Positions 1 through 7,534 are shown, numbered from the stretch's first letter. The stretch: DNA of 15,005 bases from Flavicella sp049625305 (GCA_049625305.1 JBMZVD010000055.1:1-15005); one strand, 5' to 3'. The notes: a model not told the origin generated them from the sequence alone. Numbers and translations are program-made.

Positions 1-14
1 TTGGAATTTAAACG

Positions 15-305
15 ATGAATAAGCAGATAAAGGAAGTATTAATTGGTTTTTTTGTAGCCATATTCGCAACGATATCAGGTTTGGTTCTTTATATAGAATT
101 GGTTTCAAAGATGTCATATGAGCGGGCTTTTGAAATGATTTCAAGAATGAGTTTGTATGGAGAGATGTTAACACTTGCTGCCTTGCCAAATTTGTTTGTT
201 TTTTTTGTGTTTTTGAAAAAAAATCAAGAGCATAGAGCTAAAGGTATTTTGTTGGCAACTATGCTGATTGCTTTTGCTACTCTGGTATTGAAATTTTTAA
301 AGTAA
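15..305 (+). CDS. Small integral membrane protein of unknown function, upstream of lpxB
   Basis: A 96-residue protein I cannot assign a function to. It has three hydrophobic stretches (about residues 7-31, 50-68 and 77-95), so it is probably an inner-membrane protein with three helices. A short charged loop (KKNQEHRAK, about 68-76) lies between the last two. The ATG overlaps a possible TGA (ATGA, 15-18) of an upstream reading frame, which would fit translational coupling in an operon. lpxB follows after 48 bases on the same strand with no terminator between them. From memory, flavobacterial genomes often carry a small membrane protein gene between surE and lpxB, and this fits that slot, but surE itself is outside the window. 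The location suggests an envelope role; this is inference only. Confidence 0.75.
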   Translation: MNKQIKEVLIGFFVAIFATISGLVLYIELVSKMSYERAFEMISRMSLYGEMLTLAALPNLFVFFVFLKKNQEHRAKGILLATMLIAFATLVLKFLK

Positions 306-353
306 TAGGTTGGAGTTGATCAAAGTCAGTTTGAAACCAAAGATTATAGTCCT

Positions 354-1481
354 ATGAGATATTATATTATTGCTGGAGAGGCCTCGGGCGATTTACACGC
401 TTCAAATTTAATGAGATCCCTTAAAGAAGTAGACACACAAGCTACTTTTCGTTTTTGGGGTGGCGATTTGATGTTGGCACAAGGAGGTGTTATGGTAAAA
501 CATTATAAATCATTGGCATTTATGGGCTTGCTGGAAGTTTTGAAGAACATTAGGACTATTTTTAGCAATCTCTCTTTTTGTAAATCCGATGTTTTGGCCT
601 ACAAACCAGATGCCTTGATTTTGGTCGATTATCCAGGGTTTAATATGCGAATTGCTGAATTTGCAAAGAAAAATGGTATTCAAGTACACTATTATATATC
701 CCCTAAAATATGGGCTTGGAAAGAGAATCGCATCTATAAGATAAAACGCTTTGTTGATCATATGTATGTTATTTTTCCTTTTGAAAAGCCATTTTATGAA
801 GACAAACACAAGTATGCCGTTCATTTCGTTGGAAATCCATTAATTGATGCCATTGAACAAACAAATACCCTTTCATCTGCTATTTTTAGAGCAAATAATA
901 ACTTGTCGGATGCACCCATCATAGCTTTGTTGCCTGGTAGTAGAAAACAAGAAATTACAAAAATGTTAGGAGTCATGTTATCTATGGTGAAGCGTTACCA
1001 AGATTATCAATTTGTTATTGCTGGAGCACCTACACATGACTTTTCTTTTTACCAACAATTCATAAAAGCGGAAAATGTAGCCTTTGTTACAAATCAAACA
1101 TATGATTTGTTAGCCAATGCTCATGCTGCATTGGTAACTTCAGGGACCGCTACTCTAGAGACTGCTCTTTTTAAAGTTCCCGAAGTGGTTTGTTATAAAA
1201 CTAGTTGGTTGACTTATCAAGTAGGGAAAAGATTGGTGGATTTAAAGTATATTTCTCTAGTAAACTTAGTTCTTGATAGGGAGGTGGTTAAAGAGCTGAT
1301 TCAAGACGACTTGGAGCCTGAAAGTCTTGCTTATGAAATGGACAAAATACTAGATGTATCTTATAGGAGACAATTATCTGAGGATTACCATGAGCTTATA
1401 AATGTATTAGGTGGTAAAGGAGCTTCAGATAAAACAGCTCAGATAGTCTATAAAAATGCGCTACAACTAAAAGAGGAATAG
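354..1481 (+). CDS. lpxB: Lipid-A-disaccharide synthase LpxB
   Basis: LpxB is a GT19 family glycosyltransferase. It joins UDP-2,3-diacylglucosamine and lipid X to form the beta-1,6 disaccharide of lipid A, at the cytoplasmic face of the inner membrane. At 375 residues the length is typical. Visible hallmarks are the N-terminal AGEASGDLH (7-15), MGLLEVL (57-63), VDYPGFN (91-97) containing the conserved Asp at 92, YISPKIWAW (114-122), FVGNPLIDA (158-166), LLPGSRKQEI (192-201) and SGTATLE (263-269) in the donor-binding half. ATG at 354 is the only sensible start, because a stop lies in frame at 306-308 with no start codon between. The gene implies a Gram-negative outer membrane with lipid A. No clear terminator lies in the 53-base gap to the convergent neighbour. 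Confidence 0.97.
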   Translation: MRYYIIAGEASGDLHASNLMRSLKEVDTQATFRFWGGDLMLAQGGVMVKHYKSLAFMGLLEVLKNIRTIFSNLSFCKSDVLAYKPDALILVDYPGFNMRIAEFAKKNGIQVHYYISPKIWAWKENRIYKIKRFVDHMYVIFPFEKPFYEDKHKYAVHFVGNPLIDAIEQTNTLSSAIFRANNNLSDAPIIALLPGSRKQEITKMLGVMLSMVKRYQDYQFVIAGAPTHDFSFYQQFIKAENVAFVTNQTYDLLANAHAALVTSGTATLETALFKVPEVVCYKTSWLTYQVGKRLVDLKYISLVNLVLDREVVKELIQDDLEPESLAYEMDKILDVSYRRQLSEDYHELINVLGGKGASDKTAQIVYKNALQLKEE

Positions 1482-1534
1482 TTTTATTTACTCCAACGGC
1501 TGATAGTGAAATACAGATTTAACCTATTTAAGTA

Positions 1535-2911
1535 TTACTCATAATCATTGTTAGATTCTTCTGCTGAATTAATATTTGAATCGTAGTCGTTTTCTGGTTC
1601 TTCATCAGTTTCTATGTCATAATCTTCATCGCTATCTTCAGATGAATCTTCGTCATTTTCCATATCGTAGTCATCTTCAGAGTTTTCGTCATAGTTGTCT
1701 TCTGCATCCATGTCGAAATCATCTTCGTATTCTTCAGAAATTTTATTGTTTGCATCTGCTTTCAAAGCGATAATACGTTCTATGTTTTTGTAAAAAGCTT
1801 CCGAATTTTTCGCATTTCTAGGGATTTTAGAGTATCCAATCTTATATTGTTTTAAGGCGAGTTTTAAATCGTTCATGTCCTCGTAAAATTTCCCAATGTA
1901 ATAGTTGCCCAACGCGTCTTTAGGATGTTTCTCAAGTGCCAATTCTCCAAACTCTTTTAAATAGTCTCCATTTTCTTTATCCATAATAATGTTTTCAACT
2001 GCGATAAAATCGTCGATACGTATGGGTGTTTTTTGGCCGTATAAGTATTCAATGTTCTCGTATTTGTAAATCAAGTATTCCATAGCAGCTTTTGGAGATA
2101 AAAAAGCGATGTTTTTATTGAATTCTTCTTTGGAAACAGGAGAAAAGTTTTCAAAAGTAAAGGCTTGTGCACTTGCCAACCCCTGAGGAATACTTACAAA
2201 GTTTCTACTTTTAGGGAATTTTTCATAATTGTAGTGGAAGTAAGTAGAGTCAATCCCCATCAGTTGTTTGTCAATAGAGTTTATGAGTTTACTTTCTTTT
2301 TCTGTCAAATTATTCCCATGTCCTATGTAATAATAAACCTCATCTTCAGATATAGCAGCCGCAAATTCCTTTATGTACTTGTATAAATCAGGAGCATAGC
2401 TCGGATTGATATTTATATAACTCTGAAATGTCGGAACTTCATCCATCAAAAAATAATTGCTAAAATTAGCTGTAATTCCTATACCTACGATTGTTTTAAA
2501 ACTAGATATACGAAAGTTTTTTTCCATGTAAGGAACAAGTTCCTGTTTGATAAAACCAAGTGTATTGACACTACTTTCAGTCGGATAGCTATTGGTAAAT
2601 TCGTAACCGTAGTCTCTTTCTTTTAATGAGGGGAGGTCTTGAGAAATACCGACAATAATTTGTGAAGGAGCTTGCCCTTTGCTAGCATAGAGTTTTGCAG
2701 TTGACACATAAGAATCAAACAATTCATCAGCATCTAAAACGATAGACAACGGATAGTTGTTTTTTGAAAAACTATAATTTTTTGGCACAAAAACTTTAAA
2801 CTCTTTGAGTTCTTCTAAAAAAGTGGATAGTATATCTTTTGTTTGGTATTCTTGTGCTTTTGATAAAAGAGGTATGAGTAATAGAAGTATTAAATAACAG
2901 TGTTTTTTCAT
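1535..2911 (-). CDS. Exported esterase-D-like alpha/beta-hydrolase fold protein with TPR-like segment and acidic tail; catalytic residues apparently lost
   Basis: A 458-residue protein with a Sec signal peptide (1-19, cut after SKA before Gln20), so it probably acts in the periplasm or at the surface. Residues about 25-255 resemble the putative esterase family (PF00756): a VFVPKNY strand, YPLSIVLDADELF (53-65), and a beta strand plus elbow at 140-155. The elbow reads G143-I-G145-I-T where GxSxG is expected, so the nucleophile Ser is Gly. The late segment that usually carries the catalytic His (about 233-243, FPKSRNFVSIP) has Asn237 instead. About 335-365 look like a single TPR-type helix pair. 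Residues 393-458 are almost all Asp, Glu, Asn, Ser and Tyr, with repeated DYD units. It is monocistronic and faces lpxB tail to tail. The fold assignment is fairly sure; loss of activity is inferred from motifs without an alignment. A binding or scaffolding role would fit. Confidence 0.8.
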   Translation of the reverse strand: MKKHCYLILLLLIPLLSKAQEYQTKDILSTFLEELKEFKVFVPKNYSFSKNNYPLSIVLDADELFDSYVSTAKLYASKGQAPSQIIVGISQDLPSLKERDYGYEFTNSYPTESSVNTLGFIKQELVPYMEKNFRISSFKTIVGIGITANFSNYFLMDEVPTFQSYININPSYAPDLYKYIKEFAAAISEDEVYYYIGHGNNLTEKESKLINSIDKQLMGIDSTYFHYNYEKFPKSRNFVSIPQGLASAQAFTFENFSPVSKEEFNKNIAFLSPKAAMEYLIYKYENIEYLYGQKTPIRIDDFIAVENIIMDKENGDYLKEFGELALEKHPKDALGNYYIGKFYEDMNDLKLALKQYKIGYSKIPRNAKNSEAFYKNIERIIALKADANNKISEEYEDDFDMDAEDNYDENSEDDYDMENDEDSSEDSDEDYDIETDEEPENDYDSNINSAEESNNDYE

Positions 2912-3101
2912 AACAGGCGTTGTTTAAAGTTCGAAATTACAATAATTTTTAGAAACTGAAATATTTGGATTGTTTTTATCTAGTAATAAGCTTCTATTGA
3001 TAAGGTATTCCAATATGTTTTTTCATTGTATGTTGTTTTTTAAAAATGTAGTGAGTGCTTGCAAGCTATTTTATATATTTACATCCACAAAATTTTAAAT
3101 T

Positions 3102-3962
3102 ATGAATAAAGCGAATTGGAAGGCAGTAAAACCTTCAAACCATCTAGGAGAAGCTTACACGGATATTACATATGCCAAATCAGGAAATGTCGCAAGAATA
3201 GCATTTAATAGACCTGACGTGCGCAATGCATTTAGACCAAGAACCACCTCAGAACTATACGATGCTTTTTACGATGCGCAAGAGGACACATCAATAGGAG
3301 TTGTATTATTGTCTGCAGAAGGTCCTTCTTCAAAAGATGGTGTTTATTCTTTTTGTTCAGGAGGAGATCAAAAAGCGCGCGGACATCAAGGATATGTTGG
3401 AGACGATGGTATGCATCGTTTAAATATATTGGAAGTACAACGCCTGATTCGTTTTATGCCAAAAGTGGTTATTGCAGTTGTTCCTGGATGGGCCGTTGGT
3501 GGCGGACACAGTTTGCACGTCGTATGTGATCTGACTTTGGCCAGTAAAGAACATGCTATATTCAAACAAACTGATGCAGATGTCACTAGTTTTGACGGAG
3601 GTTATGGTTCTGCGTATTTGGCAAAGATGGTAGGACAGAAAAAAGCGAGAGAGATTTTCTTTTTGGGGAGAAATTATTCAGCGCAAGAGGCCTTCGAAAT
3701 GGGCATGGTAAATGCTGTTATACCACATGCAGAATTGGAAGATACGGCTTATGAATGGGCGCTAGAAATACTTGAAAAATCTCCAACATCCATCAAAATG
3801 TTGAAATTTGCAATGAACCTAACTGATGACGGTATGGTTGGACAACAAGTTTTTGCGGGAGAAGCAACTCGTTTGGCCTACATGACTGACGAAGCAAAAG
3901 AGGGAAGAAATGCTTTTCTTGAAAAGAGAAAGCCTAATTTCGATAAAAAATACATCGTTTAA
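3102..3962 (+). CDS. menB: 1,4-dihydroxy-2-naphthoyl-CoA synthase MenB
   Basis: MenB is a crotonase-superfamily enzyme that closes the naphthoquinone ring of o-succinylbenzoyl-CoA in menaquinone synthesis, in the cytosol. Length (286) is typical. It shows FNRPDVRNAFRP (35-46), the oxyanion-hole segments FCSGGDQ (84-90) and GWAVGGGHSLH (129-139), and QTDADV-SFDGG (156-167) with Asp158, Ser163 and Asp165. The C-terminal GEATRLAYMTDEA (253-265) contains the conserved Tyr260. Asp158 sits where Mycobacterium tuberculosis MenB has its catalytic Asp185 and where bicarbonate-dependent MenBs such as that of E. coli have Gly. This protein should therefore be of the bicarbonate-independent type (inference from family knowledge). 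Other men genes are not in the window. purU starts 16 bases downstream, so the two are probably co-transcribed. The leader has a weak -7-like TATATTTA at 3074-3081. Confidence 0.97.
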   Translation: MNKANWKAVKPSNHLGEAYTDITYAKSGNVARIAFNRPDVRNAFRPRTTSELYDAFYDAQEDTSIGVVLLSAEGPSSKDGVYSFCSGGDQKARGHQGYVGDDGMHRLNILEVQRLIRFMPKVVIAVVPGWAVGGGHSLHVVCDLTLASKEHAIFKQTDADVTSFDGGYGSAYLAKMVGQKKAREIFFLGRNYSAQEAFEMGMVNAVIPHAELEDTAYEWALEILEKSPTSIKMLKFAMNLTDDGMVGQQVFAGEATRLAYMTDEAKEGRNAFLEKRKPNFDKKYIV

Positions 3963-3978
3963 ATAGATTTAACATAAA

Positions 3979-4851
3979 ATGAAACCACAAATAGTAACTT
4001 TTTTAATAAAGTGTCCTGATCAAAAGGGGATTATTGCAAAATTGACACAATTTTTTTACAACAATGGCTTCAATATTGTGAGTTCTCAACAATACACAAA
4101 CGTTATTGAAAAACGTTTTTTTATGAGAATACGTCTTGAGTCAGATACTTCCGTGTTGGTGAGTAAATCGGAATTAGAAGCTAATTTTTCAAAAATGGCA
4201 GAAGAATTCCAAATTGCTTGGAAGGTAGATTATGGAAGGAAAAAACAAAAAGTAGCCATATTGGTATCTCATACAACACATAACTTGTATGATTTGTTAC
4301 ATCGCCACAGAGAAGGAAAGTTAAATTGCAAAGTAGAAATGGTAGTTTCCAATCATGAAAAGTTGGCGCCGATCGCAGAAATGTTTGGTATTCCTTTTTA
4401 TTACAAGCCAATTGTTAATGGGAACAAGCAACAACAAGAAGCCGATTTGATTGAATTGTTTGACAGCCATAACATAGATTTAATCGTCATGGCCCGTTAT
4501 ATGCAGATTTTATCGTCAGAGTTCATACTACACTACAACGAACGCATTATTAACATTCACCATTCCTTTTTACCAGCTTTTCAAGGAGCAAATCCATACA
4601 AACGAGCCTATGAAAGAGGGGTGAAATTGATTGGAGCTACCGCGCACTATGCGACAGAAGACCTGGATGAAGGTCCTATTATCGAACAGGGTGTTGAAAG
4701 AGTGACGCACGAAAGTACACCTACCTCATTGAAGGCTATTGGAGCTGATATTGAGACAATGGTGCTTGCAAAAGCTGTTAGTTTTCATCTGAACAATCAA
4801 ATTATTGTCGATGCGAATAAAGCGATTGTGTTTCCTGAAACTTGTGAATAA
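3979..4851 (+). CDS. purU: Formyltetrahydrofolate deformylase PurU
   Basis: PurU hydrolyses 10-formyl-tetrahydrofolate to formate and tetrahydrofolate, balancing one-carbon pools and supplying formate for purine synthesis. The 290 residues divide into an N-terminal ACT domain (about 4-84, with CPDQKGIIAKLTQFF at 12-26) and a C-terminal formyltransferase-fold domain (about 89-287). The hydrolase/transferase triad is visible as Asn192, His194 (NIHHSFLPAFQGANPY, 192-207) and Asp230 (GATAHYATEDLDEGPI, 219-234). The ACT domain and HHSFLPAF separate it from PurN. It follows menB by 16 bases and precedes the FAH-family gene by 26 bases, so the three probably form one transcript, although menB shares no pathway with it. 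Confidence 0.96.
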   Translation: MKPQIVTFLIKCPDQKGIIAKLTQFFYNNGFNIVSSQQYTNVIEKRFFMRIRLESDTSVLVSKSELEANFSKMAEEFQIAWKVDYGRKKQKVAILVSHTTHNLYDLLHRHREGKLNCKVEMVVSNHEKLAPIAEMFGIPFYYKPIVNGNKQQQEADLIELFDSHNIDLIVMARYMQILSSEFILHYNERIINIHHSFLPAFQGANPYKRAYERGVKLIGATAHYATEDLDEGPIIEQGVERVTHESTPTSLKAIGADIETMVLAKAVSFHLNNQIIVDANKAIVFPETCE

Positions 4852-4877
4852 ATAGTTTTACACTAAAAATCATTCAG

Positions 4878-5489
4878 ATGAAAATTATTTGTATTGGAAG
4901 AAATTATGCCAAGCATATTGAAGAATTAAAAAATAAGCGCCCTGAGTCACCTGTGTTTTTTTTAAAACCAGATTCAGCAATTCTCCCTAAAAAGATGCCT
5001 TTTTTTATCCCTCCCTTTTCTGATGACGTTCATTATGAGGTGGAGGTTTTGGTTAAAATTAATAAAGTAGGAAAGTTTATAGATACTAAATTTGCTCACA
5101 AATACTACGATGAAATTGGTCTTGGTATTGATTTTACGGCAAGAGACCTACAAGCAGACTGTAAAGTAAAAGGGTTGCCATGGGAAAAAGCAAAAGCTTT
5201 TGATGGCTCGGCGGTAATTGGAACTTTTTTTCCAAAATCAAATTTTGAAAATTTACAGAAATTACCATTTACATTGCATAAAAATGAAGTATTGGTCCAA
5301 GATGGAAATACAGAAAATATGTTGTGGTCTATCGATGAACTGATAGCCTATGTATCTCAGTTTATGACCTTAAAAAAAGGAGATGTTATCTTTACCGGTA
5401 CTCCTGCAGGTGTTGGTCCAGTGATTTCTAATGATAGACTTCTTGGTAAGCTTCAAGGTGAAACAGCTTTTGAGGTAAAAATAAAATAA
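4878..5489 (+). CDS. Fumarylacetoacetate hydrolase family protein (FAHD1-like acylpyruvase / oxaloacetate decarboxylase)
   Basis: A compact 203-residue single-domain member of the FAH family, lacking the N-terminal domain of true fumarylacetoacetases. The metal site is visible as Glu54 and Glu56 (HYEVEV, 52-57) and Asp85 (GIDFTARDLQ, 83-92), which fit the E, E and D metal ligands of FAHD1. KGLPWEKAKAFDG (98-110) and FTGTPAGVGPV near the C-terminus are also typical. Close relatives cleave acylpyruvates or decarboxylate oxaloacetate, using Mg2+ or Mn2+. The substrate here cannot be read from sequence. It is the last gene of the menB-purU group, and its stop codon lies inside the left arm of a strong terminator hairpin. 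Confidence 0.92.
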   Translation: MKIICIGRNYAKHIEELKNKRPESPVFFLKPDSAILPKKMPFFIPPFSDDVHYEVEVLVKINKVGKFIDTKFAHKYYDEIGLGIDFTARDLQADCKVKGLPWEKAKAFDGSAVIGTFFPKSNFENLQKLPFTLHKNEVLVQDGNTENMLWSIDELIAYVSQFMTLKKGDVIFTGTPAGVGPVISNDRLLGKLQGETAFEVKIK

Positions 5490-5523
5490 ATAACTCCTGC
5501 TTTTTGGCAGGAGTTATTTATTT
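5484..5523. terminator. Strong hairpin terminator, probably bidirectional
   Basis: A 17-base perfect stem pairs 5484-5500 with 5507-5523 around a 6-base loop (TTTTTG). The core is ACTCCTGC/GCAGGAGT, flanked by A-rich and T-rich arms, so a U-tract would form on either strand. It includes the FAH-family stop codon and lies 25 bases beyond the stop of the convergent Sel1 gene. It can therefore end both transcripts. Confidence 0.92.
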
Positions 5524-5548
5524 CGAAAAAATGTATTTAAACAGAATC

Positions 5549-6007
5549 CTAAACTTCTAAAGCATCTAATTTCTCTTTTGCTTTAGCGAAACCTTGATTT
5601 TTAGCTTCTATTAGAAGTCTAGTTCCTTTTTTCTTGTCTTTTTGAGTCCCTATTCCCTTCAGGTACATTTCTCCCAAATATGTTTTGGCTTCAGCATTAT
5701 CTTGGGCTGCTGCTTTGCTTGCCCATATAAAAGCTTTTCGATCGTTTTTTTCTACCATATATCCTCTTTTGTAGGCTCTAGTTAACGTAATTTGTGCTTT
5801 AAGATGTCCATTTTCTCCTGCTTCTTTCATAAGAGAAATACCTTTTTTCTTAAATTCTTTTGATGCTTTTGGTTTCAAGTGGAGTAGGGCCATCTGGTAT
5901 ATCTTTTCAGTATTGATTGGTTTGTTGTTCAAACTTTCTTGAGCATATGCTGTGAAGTTCAGAGTAACAATTGAAAGGGCGATTAAGAGTGTTTTTTGTA
6001 AGAACAT
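5549..6007 (-). CDS. Small exported Sel1-repeat protein
   Basis: A 152-residue protein with a Sec signal peptide (1-22; hydrophobic 5-20, cleavage after AYA before Gln23). The rest holds about three Sel1-like repeats (about 55-70, 71-106 and 107-141). Their typical spacing of Ala, Gly and Tyr is visible in AQITLTRAYKRGY (71-83), AFIWASKAAAQDNAEAKTYL (92-111) and GEMYLKGIGTQKD (112-124). Sel1 repeats are TPR relatives that form helical scaffolds for protein-protein contact, so a periplasmic adaptor role is likely but the partner is unknown. The mature protein is strongly basic (many Lys). It is monocistronic, with its own promoter at 6036-6043 and a spaced inverted repeat at 6051-6079 upstream, so it may be regulated. 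The ATG is chosen because the signal peptide begins there. Confidence 0.9.
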   Translation of the reverse strand: MFLQKTLLIALSIVTLNFTAYAQESLNNKPINTEKIYQMALLHLKPKASKEFKKKGISLMKEAGENGHLKAQITLTRAYKRGYMVEKNDRKAFIWASKAAAQDNAEAKTYLGEMYLKGIGTQKDKKKGTRLLIEAKNQGFAKAKEKLDALEV

Positions 6008-6035
6008 GTTTTTGTTTTTTAGATTAATAACATTA

Positions 6036-6043
6036 CAAATATA
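6036..6043 (-). promoter_or_regulatory. -7 promoter element for the Sel1-repeat gene
   Basis: Read on the minus strand this is TATATTTG, a perfect match to the Bacteroidota -7 consensus TAnnTTTG, 28 bases before the ATG at 6007. The nearest upstream TTG (6070-6068) is 24 bases away, longer than the usual roughly 19-21, so the -33 element is uncertain. Confidence 0.55.
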
Positions 6044-6050
6044 TATTTAT

Positions 6051-6079
6051 TACAGTACTATGTAAAACAAAGTACTGTA
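6051..6079. promoter_or_regulatory. Spaced inverted repeat, candidate operator
   Basis: TACAGTACT (6051-6059) and its exact reverse complement AGTACTGTA (6071-6079) are separated by 11 bases. The half-site centres are 20 bases apart, about two helical turns, so both would face the same side of the DNA. Each half also contains the palindrome AGTACT. The repeat covers the place where the -33 element of the Sel1 gene should lie, as expected for a dimeric regulator. It could alternatively form a hairpin, but it lies upstream of the predicted transcription start. cinA begins 132 bases away on the other side. Confidence 0.45.
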
Positions 6080-6181
6080 TTTAACATATTATTAACAGGA
6101 AATCAAAAACATTTAAAAAAAAGATAGGAATTACATGATAGAAGTTTTTATTGATTGCGCTTTATTGCAGTAATAACTTTT

Positions 6182-6189
6182 TATCTTTG
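6182..6189 (+). promoter_or_regulatory. -7 promoter element for cinA
   Basis: TATCTTTG matches TAnnTTTG perfectly and ends 22 bases before the TTG start at 6212. TTG triplets upstream are at 6165-6167 and 6155-6157, giving spacers of 14 and 24 bases, neither ideal. The position supports the short leader and the TTG start. Confidence 0.55.
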
Positions 6190-6211
6190 CTGAATTCAAA
6201 AAAGCAAACAT

Positions 6212-7465
6212 TTGAAGGCAGAAATTATAACGATAGGGGATGAAATCCTCATAGGACAAATAGTAGATACAAATTCTCAGTGGATGGGGCAGCAGTTGAA
6301 TAAAATTGGTGTTTCTGTGTACCAAGTTACTTCCATACAAGACGACAAAGAGCATATATTAAAAGCTTTGAAGGAGGCGGAAACTCGAGTAGATATTGTT
6401 TTGATAACAGGTGGACTGGGGCCCACAAAAGATGATATCACCAAACACACTTTGGCTACATACTTTGAGGATCATTTGATATTGAATGAAGGGGTAGTGG
6501 CTCATGTAAAGAGTATGTTTGACAAACGAGGTATTCCCTTTTCTGAATTGAATCGTTTACAAGGGATGGTTCCGAGTCGCTGTACTGTATTGGAAAATAA
6601 ATTAGGTACAGCTCCCGGTATGTTTTTTAAAGAGAATTCAACTTTGTTTTTTTCCATGCCTGGTGTTCCCTACGAGATGAAAGGATTGATGACAGAAAGC
6701 GTTTTGCCAATTTTAAAAGACACCTTTGACCTACCCTTTATATTGCACCAAACATTGATTACATATGGGAAAGGTGAAAGTGCTGTTGCTGAGATGCTAG
6801 AGTCATGGGAGGAATCTTTGGCAGATGAACTCAAGTTTGCCTATTTACCTGCTCCCGGAAAATTGCGCTTGAGAATTACTGCAATAGGGAAAGACAAAGA
6901 ACTATTAGAAGATAAGATTAAGAATGCTGTATCTAGTTTGCAGGAAATTTTAGGTGATTTAATAGTAGGTTTTGAGGCATCAGAGAGTGTAGAAGTTCAA
7001 GTAGCCTCTATGTTAAAGGAACATCATGCAACTTTAGCGCTTGCTGAAAGTTGTACAGGAGGATTGCTCTCAAGTGCATTGGTTGCAAATGCAGGAGCCT
7101 CTCAATTTTTCAAAGGAGGAGTTGTTGCTTATTCTGAATCGATAAAAAGGGAACAATTAGGAGTTTGCCAAAGTTTGATTGACAAACACTCAGTGGTAAG
7201 TTGTGAAGTAGCAGAAGCAATGGCAATGGGTGTTCAAAAAAAATTAATGTCAGATTTTAGTATTGCAACAACTGGGAATGCTGGTCCGACAAAAGATATC
7301 ACTGACAAGACGGTTGGAGTCGTTTGTATAGCAATTGCTTCTCCGAATGGTATAATCTCTAAAGAATTCAACTTTGGCACCCCTAGGACAAAGGTTTTAG
7401 AACGTACTGTAAATAAGGCGTTTGAGATGCTTAGAAAAGAAATATTAAAAAACTATCAAAAATAG
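6212..7465 (+). CDS. cinA: CinA family protein: N-terminal MoCF-like domain with C-terminal nicotinamide-nucleotide amidase domain
   Basis: Full-length 417-residue CinA. The N-terminal MoCF/COG1058 domain (about 3-170) shows ITIGDEILIGQIVDTNS (6-22), TGGLGPTKDD (66-75) and MPGVPYEM (149-156); in characterised homologues it has ADP-ribose pyrophosphatase activity. The C-terminal PncC domain (about 262-412) shows LAESCTGGLLSS (277-288), GGVVAYS (302-308) and TTGNAGPTKD (353-362) and deamidates NMN to nicotinic acid mononucleotide. Together they suggest NAD repair and salvage in the cytosol. The start is TTG: a stop lies in frame at 6191-6193, no ATG comes between, and the next ATG (residue 25) would delete the GDEIL motif. 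It is transcribed just before the ribosomal operon, but that operon has its own promoter starting one base after this stop codon. Confidence 0.96.
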   Translation: MKAEIITIGDEILIGQIVDTNSQWMGQQLNKIGVSVYQVTSIQDDKEHILKALKEAETRVDIVLITGGLGPTKDDITKHTLATYFEDHLILNEGVVAHVKSMFDKRGIPFSELNRLQGMVPSRCTVLENKLGTAPGMFFKENSTLFFSMPGVPYEMKGLMTESVLPILKDTFDLPFILHQTLITYGKGESAVAEMLESWEESLADELKFAYLPAPGKLRLRITAIGKDKELLEDKIKNAVSSLQEILGDLIVGFEASESVEVQVASMLKEHHATLALAESCTGGLLSSALVANAGASQFFKGGVVAYSESIKREQLGVCQSLIDKHSVVSCEVAEAMAMGVQKKLMSDFSIATTGNAGPTKDITDKTVGVVCIAIASPNGIISKEFNFGTPRTKVLERTVNKAFEMLRKEILKNYQK

Positions 7466-7496
7466 TTGGTGGAAACTAGAAATAATCGTTAATTTG
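7466..7496 (+). promoter_or_regulatory. Promoter of the rpmB-rpmG-DUF4295 operon
   Basis: A -33 TTG (7466-7468) and a -7 TTAATTTG (7489-7496, one mismatch to TAnnTTTG) are separated by 20 bases, a good Bacteroidota spacing. It begins directly after the cinA stop codon (7463-7465). The leader to the rpmB ATG would be about 30 bases. Confidence 0.5.
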
Positions 7497-7534
7497 CACT
7501 TCGTTTAGAAATAAAATTATAAAAGAGTATAAAG

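Noticed and set aside
1..18. Possible 3' end of an upstream gene such as surE
   Set aside because: Two frames can end here (TAA at 9-11 or TGA at 16-18), and fewer than six codons are visible, so neither identity nor frame can be supported.
1482..1534. Terminator between convergent lpxB and the esterase-like gene
   Set aside because: I found no stem of useful length in these 53 bases.
1576..1773. Plus-strand open frame of 65 codons, His/Leu/Arg-rich
   Set aside because: It is the antisense of the acidic repeat tail; repeated Asp/Glu codons read backwards give a long open frame without any gene-like features.
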